Below, piece by piece: positions 43,731-53,600 of a stretch of DNA of 64,000 nt. Each line of letters begins with the position of its first letter. Within the stretch, counting starts at the first letter, position 1. The notes under the pieces were generated by a model, which saw only the letters and a list, made by a program, of their open reading frames with translations, made no database searches and was not told the origin of the DNA. The position numbers and the translations under genes were made by a program. Source of the stretch: Planctomycetaceae bacterium (GTDB lineage Bacteria > Planctomycetota > Planctomycetia > Planctomycetales > Planctomycetaceae); the NCBI GenBank assembly GCA_020426505.1, contig JAGQPX010000017.1, positions 46,051 through 110,050 on the forward strand. Direction: 5' to 3'.

Positions 43731-44753
43731 ATGTCTCCCCTGACCCCATCACAACCAAAGCCCACCCCCAACCGACAGCCCCAAGCCCGCCCCGGCTTCT
43801 CGCTGATCGAACTCATGGTCGTGATCGTCATCATCGGCATCCTGCTGGCGCTGCTTTTGCCAGCAATCAACAACGTGACTACCGGAACGCAAACCGCGCA
43901 AATCAAAGTCGAGATCGAGAAAATGGCTCAGGGAGTCGCCGAGTTCAAAACTCAATATGGTCAGGAGCCACCAAGCGGAATCATCCTGTCAGAAGCCGGT
44001 GGAGCTTGGGACACGCAAAGCACTATTGCAATTCAGACGATGTGGCCGCAGTTTGACTTCACGATCGACCGTGACCTGGACGACGATGGCACGGCAGGTG
44101 AGGCGGACCCAGACGGCGACGGGAATCCGGGGATGAAGCTCACAGGTGATGAATGCCTGGTCTTCTTTCTCGGAGGAGTAGACACGTTGGGGCCGACCGC
44201 TGACGCAGTCGCGGACGGATTTTCGTCCAACCCTTCCGATCCGTTTTCATCCGGCGGTAATCGAGTTGCAGCCTTCGTCGAGTTTGACCCAGATCGCTTT
44301 GTCGACACAGATGGTGACGGAGCCAATTCCTACACGGACATCTACGAGGATACGACCGTTCCGTACCTGTACCTCAGCAGCTACAACGGCCGGCGATACC
44401 GCGTGCTGAACGACGCGGACATCGACAATAATGGCGTCCCGGAGCTTTATCTCTCGATCGACAGCGACGGCAACGGAACCGAAGACGAACAAGGTTACGC
44501 TGTGTACATGCAGAAAGATCCGAACTCTCTCATTCCGAACAGTTCCACATCGACACCGGAAGATGGAGAGGTCGCCTGGAACAAGAACGGCTTTCAGATC
44601 ATCTGCGCCGGAGCAGACGGTGAATTTGGCTGCGGAGGCATCTGGAGTGACGATGACGGAATTTCCTTCAACTTTGGCTCTGGTGAAGAAGTTCTCAATG
44701 TGAGGGCGGCAGCTGACAACATCACGAACTTTTCAAGTGGGACGTTGGAGTGA
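43731..44753 (+). CDS. gspG: GspG-like major pseudopilin with Asp-rich loops
   Basis: The 340-residue pseudopilin has a cleavage site RPGFSLIELMVVIVIIG after a Pro/Gln-rich leader of about 25 residues, then the GspG-type helix. It is more than twice the usual GspG length (about 140). The extra part contains several Asp-rich stretches (DADIDNNG, DSDGNGTEDE, DTDGDGANS, DPDGDGNPG) that look like calcium-binding loops of the EF-hand/dockerin or thrombospondin type-3 kind. Calcium does stabilise classical GspG, so a calcium role here is plausible. ATG 43731 has AGGAG 7 bases upstream. Confidence 0.88.
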   Translation: MSPLTPSQPKPTPNRQPQARPGFSLIELMVVIVIIGILLALLLPAINNVTTGTQTAQIKVEIEKMAQGVAEFKTQYGQEPPSGIILSEAGGAWDTQSTIAIQTMWPQFDFTIDRDLDDDGTAGEADPDGDGNPGMKLTGDECLVFFLGGVDTLGPTADAVADGFSSNPSDPFSSGGNRVAAFVEFDPDRFVDTDGDGANSYTDIYEDTTVPYLYLSSYNGRRYRVLNDADIDNNGVPELYLSIDSDGNGTEDEQGYAVYMQKDPNSLIPNSSTSTPEDGEVAWNKNGFQIICAGADGEFGCGGIWSDDDGISFNFGSGEEVLNVRAAADNITNFSSGTLE

Positions 44754-44804
44754 TCGCGTCGCGGATCGGGTCTGACGGTCAACGCCTGAAGGGGGGCAGC
44801 TGAC

Positions 44805-45917
44805 ATGCAGCGGACAATTGGAAACAACCGGCGACGGCGGACCGCCTTCTCGCTGATCGAGATGCTCGTGGTCATCGGCATCCTGGCGACCCTGTTCGGT
44901 CTCGCAGTTGCTGCCGTCGGCACTTCACTCAACGCCGCACGTGTCGCCTCGACTCGGGCCACCATCAAGAAAGTCGACACCCTGCTCCGCGATCAATTCC
45001 GCGGCTTCCAGCGTCAAGCCGATATCCCCAAGACGGCCTTTGACATTGAAACGATCAAAGCCGATGCCCGAAGCGGGTTTCCTCAGCGCGCGATTGAGTT
45101 CCCCTCCTGGCCGGCGAATAACGACATCTACGACAGTTCGGAACTGCTGTATCTCATTTTGACGGAGGGCCGCGTCATCGGAGCCACTCCTGTCGACGCG
45201 GATGCATTCAACGGCAACGAAGTCGCGGACACGGACGGCGACGGCTTTCTGGAACTCGTCGATGCCTGGGGCAACCCGCTCCGTTTCTACCGCTGGCCCA
45301 CACGGCTGCTCAACCCGTTCGGTTTTCGCTCCAGTTCGCTGAATTCAGCGGCCAACAGCACGGATGTCTCCATTTTCGTCGCGGATGAGTCGCCGTTCCA
45401 AACTGCGCTGGACGTCATCCGCAACACGTCCAACAACGGCATCGCCACTGCAACGTTATTCGTGATCGTCGGCGACGAGATCATGGAACTGAATAGCACT
45501 TCCCCCAACACATTGAACGTCACCCGGGGACAGGCAGGCACCACGAGCGAAGCTCACCACGCCGGTGCGACCGTGAAGATGGCCCCCTTCCCGGAAATCG
45601 TCTCGCTCCTGATGGGTTCACTCTCGGTACGGGCCGCCTCTTACGATCCGGACGATCCGCGCGGGCAGCTGCCGTCGTCCTCGTACAACTCGGTCAGCTT
45701 CGAGGGGGACCTGCACACGCTCGACAGTTATCACACACCGCTCATCGTCTCCGCGGGACCCGATGAAGTGCTGGGTCTCGAAGAGCCGTTCGACACGTCC
45801 AACTACGGGTATCTCGCCGGGCTCGATATGGACGGCGGCAGCGACCTGTCAACGCTCGTCGCGCCGGGCAGCTCGGCACTGGCCGACAATATCACCAACG
45901 TGGGCGGGGGGAACTGA
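44805..45917 (+). CDS. Pseudopilin-like protein
   Basis: The 370-residue protein has a prepilin-type N-terminus (RRTAFSLIEMLVVIGILATL) and a GspH/GspG-like N-terminal helix. The body includes an Asp-rich DTDGDGFLE loop and VDAWGNPLRFYRWP, the WGNPL pattern common in GspG-like proteins. The C-terminal part lacks a recognised domain. GGGGGG 10 bases before the ATG is the ribosome site. It follows gspG by 51 bases and is 3 bases ahead of the next gene. Confidence 0.85.
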   Translation: MQRTIGNNRRRRTAFSLIEMLVVIGILATLFGLAVAAVGTSLNAARVASTRATIKKVDTLLRDQFRGFQRQADIPKTAFDIETIKADARSGFPQRAIEFPSWPANNDIYDSSELLYLILTEGRVIGATPVDADAFNGNEVADTDGDGFLELVDAWGNPLRFYRWPTRLLNPFGFRSSSLNSAANSTDVSIFVADESPFQTALDVIRNTSNNGIATATLFVIVGDEIMELNSTSPNTLNVTRGQAGTTSEAHHAGATVKMAPFPEIVSLLMGSLSVRAASYDPDDPRGQLPSSSYNSVSFEGDLHTLDSYHTPLIVSAGPDEVLGLEEPFDTSNYGYLAGLDMDGGSDLSTLVAPGSSALADNITNVGGGN

Positions 45918-45920
45918 GTC

Positions 45921-47288
45921 ATGCACACCTCGTCACGACGCCTTGAACATCCGCAAGCACGAAAGAACGTGCCACTGCTTGACCGGCGAAGGTTCCGCCG
46001 TCATTCGCCCTTTGGCACTGCTTTCGCCGGGCAAGCAGTGCCCTATGAGGTATCCGTCGCGTTCACAAGCCCGGCGAATGCAGTGGAACGGCCAGCACCA
46101 ACACGACGCGGCTTCACACTGGTGGAACTGCTCGTCGCCATGTCGATCTTTGCGATCGTCACCGTAATGACCATCGGAGCGATCAACCTGGGCCTCACCG
46201 GCGAAAGCGTCCGCACAACGGCCCGCTCGGTCCAGTCCAAACTGGAAGGCGCCCGCGACCGCGCCATCTACAACTCCAAACAAACAGTCGGCGAACCGAG
46301 AAACGTCGGCGTCCGCCTGCTCGTCGACGAAAACAACCCCACCATCTGCCGCCGTCTGGTCTACATCCAATCCGACGGCCGCGACGTCTCAGACGTGGTA
46401 GGTGGGAAAGGGGTGCAGTTGAGAAGGAACGGGGCAAATGATGTGTCGCTCGTCTCGACGGGAGCGTCTTGGTTTGCCCTGTATGATCGCGGACTAATCG
46501 GTCCGGGCACGATTATTCACGTCGAGGATTCCGTCGCGAACACCCACCCGCTCACGCTTCATCCCGATTCGTTCCCGCTGGATATGAGCGGTGTGATCGA
46601 TGTTGTCTGGACCGACCTGACGCCTCAACTTCATCCAGATGCTCCGGGGCCGGCTGCCGCACCGGGAACACTGTCCCTGCCACTTGAGTACTTCATCGAA
46701 CTCAACCCCGATGTGCTGGCGGTTGAGGAGGCTTTGGAGTTGCCGAACGGTGTTTGCATCGATTTGACAAACAGTATCCTTCCCGACAACTGGGGGAGCG
46801 GCACCGGGCCGTTCTCTAATCGCATGGACATCATGTTCACGGCACAGGGGCCGTGCGTGGGGGATGCGGCAACGGCGGGGATTATCCACCTGCATATCTG
46901 TGATGTGGCTGACGCTCTCGAAGATACGCTGCCCGGCAGTCCGACCACACCCAACGATTTCGACGGGGACGGCCAGCTGGATCAGAGGCACGGCAACGAA
47001 TTGGGTTTGACCATCTTCGGCCGATCGGGACGGGTCATCTCCCATCCGATCAGCACCACGAGTTCAACGCCGTGGACAGCCAACACGGCCTATGCCGTTG
47101 GTGATCTGGTTTCGCCATCGACCTTCAACGGTCTGATTTTCGAGGCGGCCGTCGCAGGAACGACCGCCGGAACCGAGCCAACCTGGACGGACGACATCGG
47201 GGCCATCTACACGGATGGCACGGTGACTTGGCTGGCGCGTAAGCACGACGTGTGGGAGTTTGGCTTGGAAGGGGAGGTGGCGAGGTGA
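45921..47288 (+). CDS. Pseudopilin-like protein with C-terminal binding-type module
   Basis: The 455-residue protein has its prepilin motif (TRRGFTLVELLVAMSIFAIV) about 63 residues in, far past the usual 5-30. The leader-coding DNA contains a REP-like hairpin, so either the leader is genuinely long or translation starts nearer, for example at GTG 46083. After a beta-rich body (GLIGPGTIIHVEDSVANTHP), residues about 383-442 form a module with TAYAVGDLV, NGLIFEA, GTTAGTEPTW and YTDGTVTW. This resembles CBM5/12-like or phage-tail-type modules and recurs in the gene at 48528. The 3' end overlaps the next gene by 4 bases. Confidence 0.85.
   Translation: MHTSSRRLEHPQARKNVPLLDRRRFRRHSPFGTAFAGQAVPYEVSVAFTSPANAVERPAPTRRGFTLVELLVAMSIFAIVTVMTIGAINLGLTGESVRTTARSVQSKLEGARDRAIYNSKQTVGEPRNVGVRLLVDENNPTICRRLVYIQSDGRDVSDVVGGKGVQLRRNGANDVSLVSTGASWFALYDRGLIGPGTIIHVEDSVANTHPLTLHPDSFPLDMSGVIDVVWTDLTPQLHPDAPGPAAAPGTLSLPLEYFIELNPDVLAVEEALELPNGVCIDLTNSILPDNWGSGTGPFSNRMDIMFTAQGPCVGDAATAGIIHLHICDVADALEDTLPGSPTTPNDFDGDGQLDQRHGNELGLTIFGRSGRVISHPISTTSSTPWTANTAYAVGDLVSPSTFNGLIFEAAVAGTTAGTEPTWTDDIGAIYTDGTVTWLARKHDVWEFGLEGEVAR
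46014..46042. repeat. Perfect inverted repeat inside pseudopilin leader
   Basis: GGCACTGCTT and AAGCAGTGCC form a perfect 10-bp stem around TCGCCGGGC, about 50 bases before the codons of the prepilin cleavage site. A diverged partial copy lies at about 45969-45990. It looks like a dispersed intergenic repeat that has entered the 5' part of the open frame. Confidence 0.7.
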
Positions 47289-48502
47289 GACGCGTACTGG
47301 CACGATCGAACTTCGACCCGACCGGCAGTTCCCGTCGCGGCGGCGCCTCGCTGATCGAGGTGATGATGGCCACTCTCATCATGGGCGTGGGTGTTCTCTC
47401 AGTGATGGCCCTGTTCCCGATCGCCTACCTTCGCTCGATTCAAGCCTCCCAACTCACCAACGCCGTCCTCCTCAAGGAACAAGCCGAGATCGTCGTCGAT
47501 AACTTTGATCTTGTGTCAGACGTTTACATTCCACAGCCAGCGAATGGTGACATCAACTCGTGCATCATCGACCCGCTGGGTGTCTTCGATAATCTCGGTG
47601 ATTCGTACGGTGCTGTTTCACCGCAAACGTACTCTCCCACGACAGGTGCCCCGAGCTACTTCCAGTTGATCACTGGCGGCACTCCCCCCGATACACTTCC
47701 TCGCCCGCTTAGGCGATTGGGGTTCCAAGGGGCGAACAGGTACAACACGGACGGCTACGAATCGCTCACACCCGATCTGTTTCCACTCGGCACAAGAGAG
47801 GAAGTTCTCGATGCGGTCGGGCTGGTTGATCGCTGGGAGACGGTATTCACGGCAAATCCCATAACCAACACGAATACCACGGTCACGTTTGATCCCAATC
47901 AGATCGACCTGGGCGATCTGGACGATCTGGAAACTCAACGAACAAACGGCGTCGACCTGCGGGTGATTCTGGTTGACATCACCGGAAAGCGAAGTGACGT
48001 CCGGTTTCCAACGGCCTTCAATCAGGCACCCGCTGCGAATGGCATTGGATGGACGGTCAACCTTTCCCCCGACATGGGAGCGATTGCTGAGTGCCGAGTG
48101 GAAGTGCCGGACCGGCGGTTCACCTGGATGCTGACCGTCCGTAAGACGGGCCAGGTCAACCAAAGCACGACCGAGATCGACTGCGTCGTGTATCACAACC
48201 GCCCGTCGCTTGATCCGGAAGAGGAACTGGTCCACACCGTCACTGGCATCTCGGGGGCCGACGTCGACGTCACCTTTACGGCTTACACGTCCGGCGATGC
48301 CGCACCGCTCCGCAAGGGGGGCTTCGTCTTCGATCCGGCACATGCGAAGTGGTACCAGGTTCAGAATATCCCCGTCGAAACGGCGACGACAGCGACCATC
48401 ACGCTTGATCGTTTTCCGACCGAAACGATTCCCGTCTTGACGATTCCGCGGGGTGTGGTGGGTGTGTATCCCTTGCGGACCCGGACCCGAACGGGGCAGT
48501 GA
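47285..48502 (+). CDS. GspI-like pseudopilin
   Basis: The 405-residue protein has RRGGASLIEVMMATLIMGVG, a GspI-type prepilin site (G-A-S-L-x-E-V) after a short basic leader. GspI-type minor pseudopilins seed the pseudopilus tip with GspJ and GspK, which matches the gene order here. The body is long for GspI (usually about 120) with a GspI-unlike beta-rich C-terminus. The GTG start overlaps the previous stop (GTGA) and has GGGGAGG 6 bases upstream. Confidence 0.85.
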   Translation: MRRVLARSNFDPTGSSRRGGASLIEVMMATLIMGVGVLSVMALFPIAYLRSIQASQLTNAVLLKEQAEIVVDNFDLVSDVYIPQPANGDINSCIIDPLGVFDNLGDSYGAVSPQTYSPTTGAPSYFQLITGGTPPDTLPRPLRRLGFQGANRYNTDGYESLTPDLFPLGTREEVLDAVGLVDRWETVFTANPITNTNTTVTFDPNQIDLGDLDDLETQRTNGVDLRVILVDITGKRSDVRFPTAFNQAPAANGIGWTVNLSPDMGAIAECRVEVPDRRFTWMLTVRKTGQVNQSTTEIDCVVYHNRPSLDPEEELVHTVTGISGADVDVTFTAYTSGDAAPLRKGGFVFDPAHAKWYQVQNIPVETATTATITLDRFPTETIPVLTIPRGVVGVYPLRTRTRTGQ

Positions 48503-48527
48503 CTCTCAGAATCCAACTGGTGTCCCT

Positions 48528-50558
48528 ATGAGACAACAACCTTCGGCAACTCGCTCCGCACGTCACGGCTTCACCCTGGTGGAGATGCTGGTATCCGTGG
48601 CGCTGGTGCTGGTGATCATGACGATGTTCGCCTCCGCCTTCCAGATCGCGACCGGCACGCTCCTCAAACATCGCGGCATCGCCGAAAACGACCAGCGCGC
48701 TCGCGCCGCAGTTGCCATTCTGGACGGTGATCTCACCAAACGGAGTTTCCAGCAAAGCAGTACCTACACCATCCGTGATATCGCCTACCCATTGGTACGC
48801 GATCCGGTTGTTCTCGACGCAGCGGAGTACCCCGTATTTGGAGACCCAACATATTTGACCGACCTCGCTAATCGTGCAAACCAGCAAGGGCTTGGCATCG
48901 TCCCGCTCCATCCGGACTATTTCAACGCCACAACTCGCAACGTCGATGTCGACGAGCGTGGGTACTTCTACATCTCAGAGAATGATCCGGACAATGACGT
49001 CGACGACGTGTTGCAATTCACGATGGACGGAACCGAACTGGCTCTGGGGAATACCGATGAACTGACCTACAAGGGTCGCGCCCGTCCGTTGTCCACGCCG
49101 ACTTGGCCCTTGCCAGCCGATCAGGACCAGCCGATCTGGGATGACGGCGTGGGCTTCACAAGTTCGCTCGGTTCATTCGCTGCCAACGAAAACGGGACCG
49201 GCGAATCAGAACTCGCAGAGGTTTCCTATTTCGTACGGAACGGGAACCTGTATCGCCGTGTTTTATTGATTCGTCAGCCGAGGTTCCCCTCAGCGTCGGG
49301 CACCGATGATCAACCCTACAATGATACGCTGACTCAGGACTTCATTCCGGGAAACTACACGACGACCGAAGACCTCACGCCGACAGCTCTTGGCGTGACT
49401 GATTTCTGGAATGACTTCGATTATTCGGCGTCTCGCCTCGACGCGAAAGATGGAAGTTCCCCAACACCGAAGATGTTCTTCCACTGGTCGGAAAGTTTGC
49501 AGAACACGAGCACTGGCAACATCGTTGACGGGAAGTACCTCGCATTAGGGAACCCCCAAAACAGATTCGGGCATGATCCGTCACCCCGGCTCAGCGTGAC
49601 CGGTTTGCAGGGACGGCCGAAGGAGTACATGGACCCGACTCTCATCGACACCTACATCGGTCGTTATACGCACGAGGAAACGTCGAGCCAGTTCTTCCTG
49701 CATCCGGGGCTTCCGTACGCAAACGGTGGTACGGTCAACGTGCTGACACCGTTCAGCCCCGGTTATGACGACGCAATCTCGCCGGGTGATGCCGTGCCGG
49801 ACGAGTTCGATGGCGGCTTGCGTGAGGCAGAAGACCTGCTACTGCCGAACGTGCATGCGTTCGACATCGAAGTCTGGGACGCCGCGATTCAGCAGTGGGT
49901 CGATTTAGGACATCTCAATGGCGGAGTAGGTGGCGATGGCGACTGGCATCAGGATCAGATCATTGACGGATCTGGTTCGCCAACGTTTCCCGACTTGACG
50001 GCTGGCAATACTGTGCCGCCTCATCTCGGTGCGGTTCGGCACATGTATCGGTATGGAAGTCTCGATGCATCGCTAGCTCCGACATCGTTCAATCGAATTT
50101 TCGACACTTGGCATCCGGGTTTCGACTTTGACACGACCGACACTTCGACTTTGGATGATATCCCACCATTCCGCCCGTTGTGGACGGATCGCACCAATTT
50201 TGCGGCAGAAAGTGGCAATCCACCAAATCCTACCCCAACCATCTGGCAGGCGAGCACAGCATATGCGGTCGGGGATCGTGTATTCCCGACCGCAACCAAT
50301 GTTGGAGCCGGAACGGATTATCCTCCGCACCTATCGTTGTTCTACGAGGTGATACCAGGGGGAGCCGGAACGAGTGGTGCGGCTGCGCCGGGTTGGGGAA
50401 ACAAACCAGGCGACAATGTGACCGACAATGGAGTCACGTGGATCGCGGTCAACAACACGATTGGGTTGCAGGCGATTCGGATTACGATTCGATTTCTTGA
50501 TCCGACCAGTCAGCAGATGCGGCAGGTGAGTTTGGTGCATACTTTGGCGGAGCGTTGA
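48528..50558 (+). CDS. GspJ-like pseudopilin with C-terminal binding-type module
   Basis: The 676-residue protein has a prepilin N-terminus (RHGFTLVEMLVSVALVLVI) in the GspJ-like position of the operon. It is three times normal length. Residues about 570-645 carry WQASTAYAVGDRVFP, LFYEVI, GTSGAAAPGW and VTDNGVTWIAV, the same module as at the C-terminus of the 45921 protein. A GspJ-like strand pair (IGLQAIRITIRFLD) ends the protein. It is followed 64 bases later by the GspK-like gene. Confidence 0.85.
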   Translation: MRQQPSATRSARHGFTLVEMLVSVALVLVIMTMFASAFQIATGTLLKHRGIAENDQRARAAVAILDGDLTKRSFQQSSTYTIRDIAYPLVRDPVVLDAAEYPVFGDPTYLTDLANRANQQGLGIVPLHPDYFNATTRNVDVDERGYFYISENDPDNDVDDVLQFTMDGTELALGNTDELTYKGRARPLSTPTWPLPADQDQPIWDDGVGFTSSLGSFAANENGTGESELAEVSYFVRNGNLYRRVLLIRQPRFPSASGTDDQPYNDTLTQDFIPGNYTTTEDLTPTALGVTDFWNDFDYSASRLDAKDGSSPTPKMFFHWSESLQNTSTGNIVDGKYLALGNPQNRFGHDPSPRLSVTGLQGRPKEYMDPTLIDTYIGRYTHEETSSQFFLHPGLPYANGGTVNVLTPFSPGYDDAISPGDAVPDEFDGGLREAEDLLLPNVHAFDIEVWDAAIQQWVDLGHLNGGVGGDGDWHQDQIIDGSGSPTFPDLTAGNTVPPHLGAVRHMYRYGSLDASLAPTSFNRIFDTWHPGFDFDTTDTSTLDDIPPFRPLWTDRTNFAAESGNPPNPTPTIWQASTAYAVGDRVFPTATNVGAGTDYPPHLSLFYEVIPGGAGTSGAAAPGWGNKPGDNVTDNGVTWIAVNNTIGLQAIRITIRFLDPTSQQMRQVSLVHTLAER

Positions 50559-50622
50559 GCTTGCGGGTGGACACAACTTTCGAGGGCCTCAACACGGTCG
50601 CGGGCTGTGAGAGGACATGCAG

Positions 50623-53600
50623 ATGAAAAGTCTTAAAAAAGTGGCAAGTGGCAGAGTGGCAGGTGGCAAAGGGGGGAGCGTGCGATCGCAACTCGCGCTC
50701 AACTCTCAACGCTCAACTCTCAGCTCTGATCGTCGTGGTGGGGCGGCGATTATTGTTGTGTTGTCGTTGTTGGGGACGCTGGCCTTTCTGGGGCTGCTGT
50801 TCTACACGTTCGCTGCTCAGGAACTGGCCAACGCGGAGAACTTCGCCACCGTGCCGACTGCAGCACCGTCATTCAGCGGCTTCGCCGACTTCGGAATCAG
50901 ACAGGTCATCGTGGGGACGCCGTCCGATCTGGAGGACAGTGCGCTGTTCGGCAGTAACTACGCACTGGTGCCCAACATGATCGGCCGTCCGAACCTCGAC
51001 ACGCAGGTCTCGCTGGCGGACGGGGCAGGCAACTATGCCGACGTCAATCCGTTCGACGGACTGGGCATCGGCGTGTGGGGCGACAACAGCAATCTGTCGA
51101 CAGGCGGGTTCATCTTCGACTATGACGGCGACGGCGTGGCCGACGCCGATCAGGACGGACTCAACGCCCTGCCCGCGTATCTCATCAACTTCAGCCCGGC
51201 TGCCAACGGCGGGTCGATCCCCGCGGAGATGACCGCGTTCCACCCCGACGCCGGCTACACTTACCCGGACATCAACAGCCTGTATCTTGCGTTCGACGGA
51301 TTCATTCGCGACCCGAACACGGGAGCGGAGTATCGGGTAATCATTCCGTCATACCATCGGCCGCAATACTTCCCCGCCGGTCGAGGCATCGCCGACGGAA
51401 CTACACTCTCGCCAAACCCGGTTGGTTCCAACCCCACCGGTTTCGATGCGATCTACACGGCTGCGGGGACTGCCAATCAAGTGTTGAGACCGCACCAATC
51501 TCACGTGAATGCAGGCAACACGGGTGTTGCCCGTTTTCTGAGTGCAACGACAACGGCAGCCAGTGGTGACACGACCCGGTCCATCGACCCATTTCCGGTT
51601 CAGGTCGATATCAATTCAAACAGTTACTACAACCAGGCTGGCATCTGGTCTGTGCCGCAACCGGATGCCGAGACGCCGCTGTACTTCGACCCGACCGACC
51701 CCAGTCAAACGATCTACGAGTACGACGTTGACTGTGATGGCGACGGGTTTCGGGATGCGATCTGGATGGACCTGGACTATCCAATCGTGACGTTGTCCGA
51801 CGGCCGTCAGTTCGTGCCGTTGTATGCCTTCAAGATCGTCGACCTGGACGCCCTGCTGAACGTCAACGCCCACGGCAACATGAACGGCGTGCTTGCCCGC
51901 GACGCGAATGGTGATCCGGCAATTACCGGAGATCTTTTGCTTGACTATGCAAGTTCGTCGAATGAGGGACTCGCAAGAAGCGAAGTGAACCTCGGTTTGG
52001 GGTTGTCTGCTGATCCTGTTGCAGGCGAATTAGACCAGCACGAGGCGAACTTCGGCTATCAGCCCTCGAATCGTCTCGAGTTGTCGAATCAGGAACTGCT
52101 GATGTTACTGAACGGCCGCGAAAGTTATGTCGAGAATCCGCCGACGGTCTTTACTCGCGACTCGCAGATCGAGGGGCGATGGGCTGAGGGCGATCTGATC
52201 GACGACTTTTATGACTACATCAATGGTGCTCCGTGGCAAGCAGCTCCAAGTCCGGGTGGGTATCTCGCGGATGACGACGCGGACAGCAACAACGCAGCTG
52301 ACGATGAAATGAATGCACCGGTCATGCACCCGCTGGGTGGTGCCGCGTATCAGGATCCCAATCTGTACAACGCATGGGTGCCTCCGTTTGTTCAGCCGCT
52401 GGATAGTGGTGGCACGGGAGCAAGCTCCATCTTTCCGAACGGAGGCGTCTATGACCGACTTGTGATGCCAGCGGCAACAGTTCTGGGCGTTCCCGAGAAT
52501 CCCGCAATCTGGTTGGACTACATCCAGTCTCCGTGGCAGTACACACAGTCCTCAGCAGGAGCGCTTGCAGCCACCGGTGTTTCGTCTTACTGGGAAGCGC
52601 TGTCAGCCGGTCTTCATGAAAATGAACCATTGAACGACTTCCTGCTCGATGAGGGCAATGAAGTGATCCTCAACCGGAGTTTTCGCAACCCGGACTACGA
52701 TTCGATCTTTCCAGCCTCGGAGTTGGACGGTCTTGCTCTCAGCGACACGGACTTTGCGAGTCTGGGAATCTCGAATCGGCTTCGCGATTTATTGATCATT
52801 AACCTGGACAAGGGGGATGCGGATCAGGTCAGCCGAATCAGACAACGACTCACCACCGACAGCTGGGATCGATATGACTTTGGTCATGGGCATACCCTGA
52901 GTGGAACGGAGGATCGCAGTTGGGAGTTCAACATTTGGGGCGACGGCATGACCGTGGCCGACGAGTTCGACTCTGCACTCGCGACGTTCCCTCCGCAGTT
53001 TGGGACCATTGAGGCGGGGACAGCGGACGATCCGTTTCGACGCGAGGTTCGCCTGCTGCTGAAATCGGAAATCAATTACAACGATCACCTCAACCCGAAC
53101 ATCGTTGCCTGGCGGTATCCTCGCCACAAGCTCAACATCAACCGCATTCTCAGTGGGGAGACATTGGCTGCGCCTGCACTGCCAACGGATCCGGATCGTC
53201 GCGCGTTTGACGACGACGGCAACCCACGATTCCGCAACCTCACGCCGCATCCCGTCATGGACGTGGGTGATCCGGCAATCACAATTCCAGTGATGTTGCA
53301 CGACAATGTCGATGCCGGCACGGAACATACAGTAACGGGTGTTAACGATCCCGACGTCGAGTTTGCAAACATCGACCCGACGAACACCGATGTTGCTCAG
53401 CGAAAGAAAGCTCAGGAGTGGTGGGCGCGATATGACCGTCAACGATTGGCCCGCGACATTTACGTCCTGCTCTACACATTGGGAGCCGGAAACGATTTGT
53501 TTGATCCGACCACGACGGCTTATCCAGTCACACCCGCGGTTGACTACGACGTGAACAGTAACGGTATCAATGACCTCGTCGAACAGATGGCCCAGTTTGC

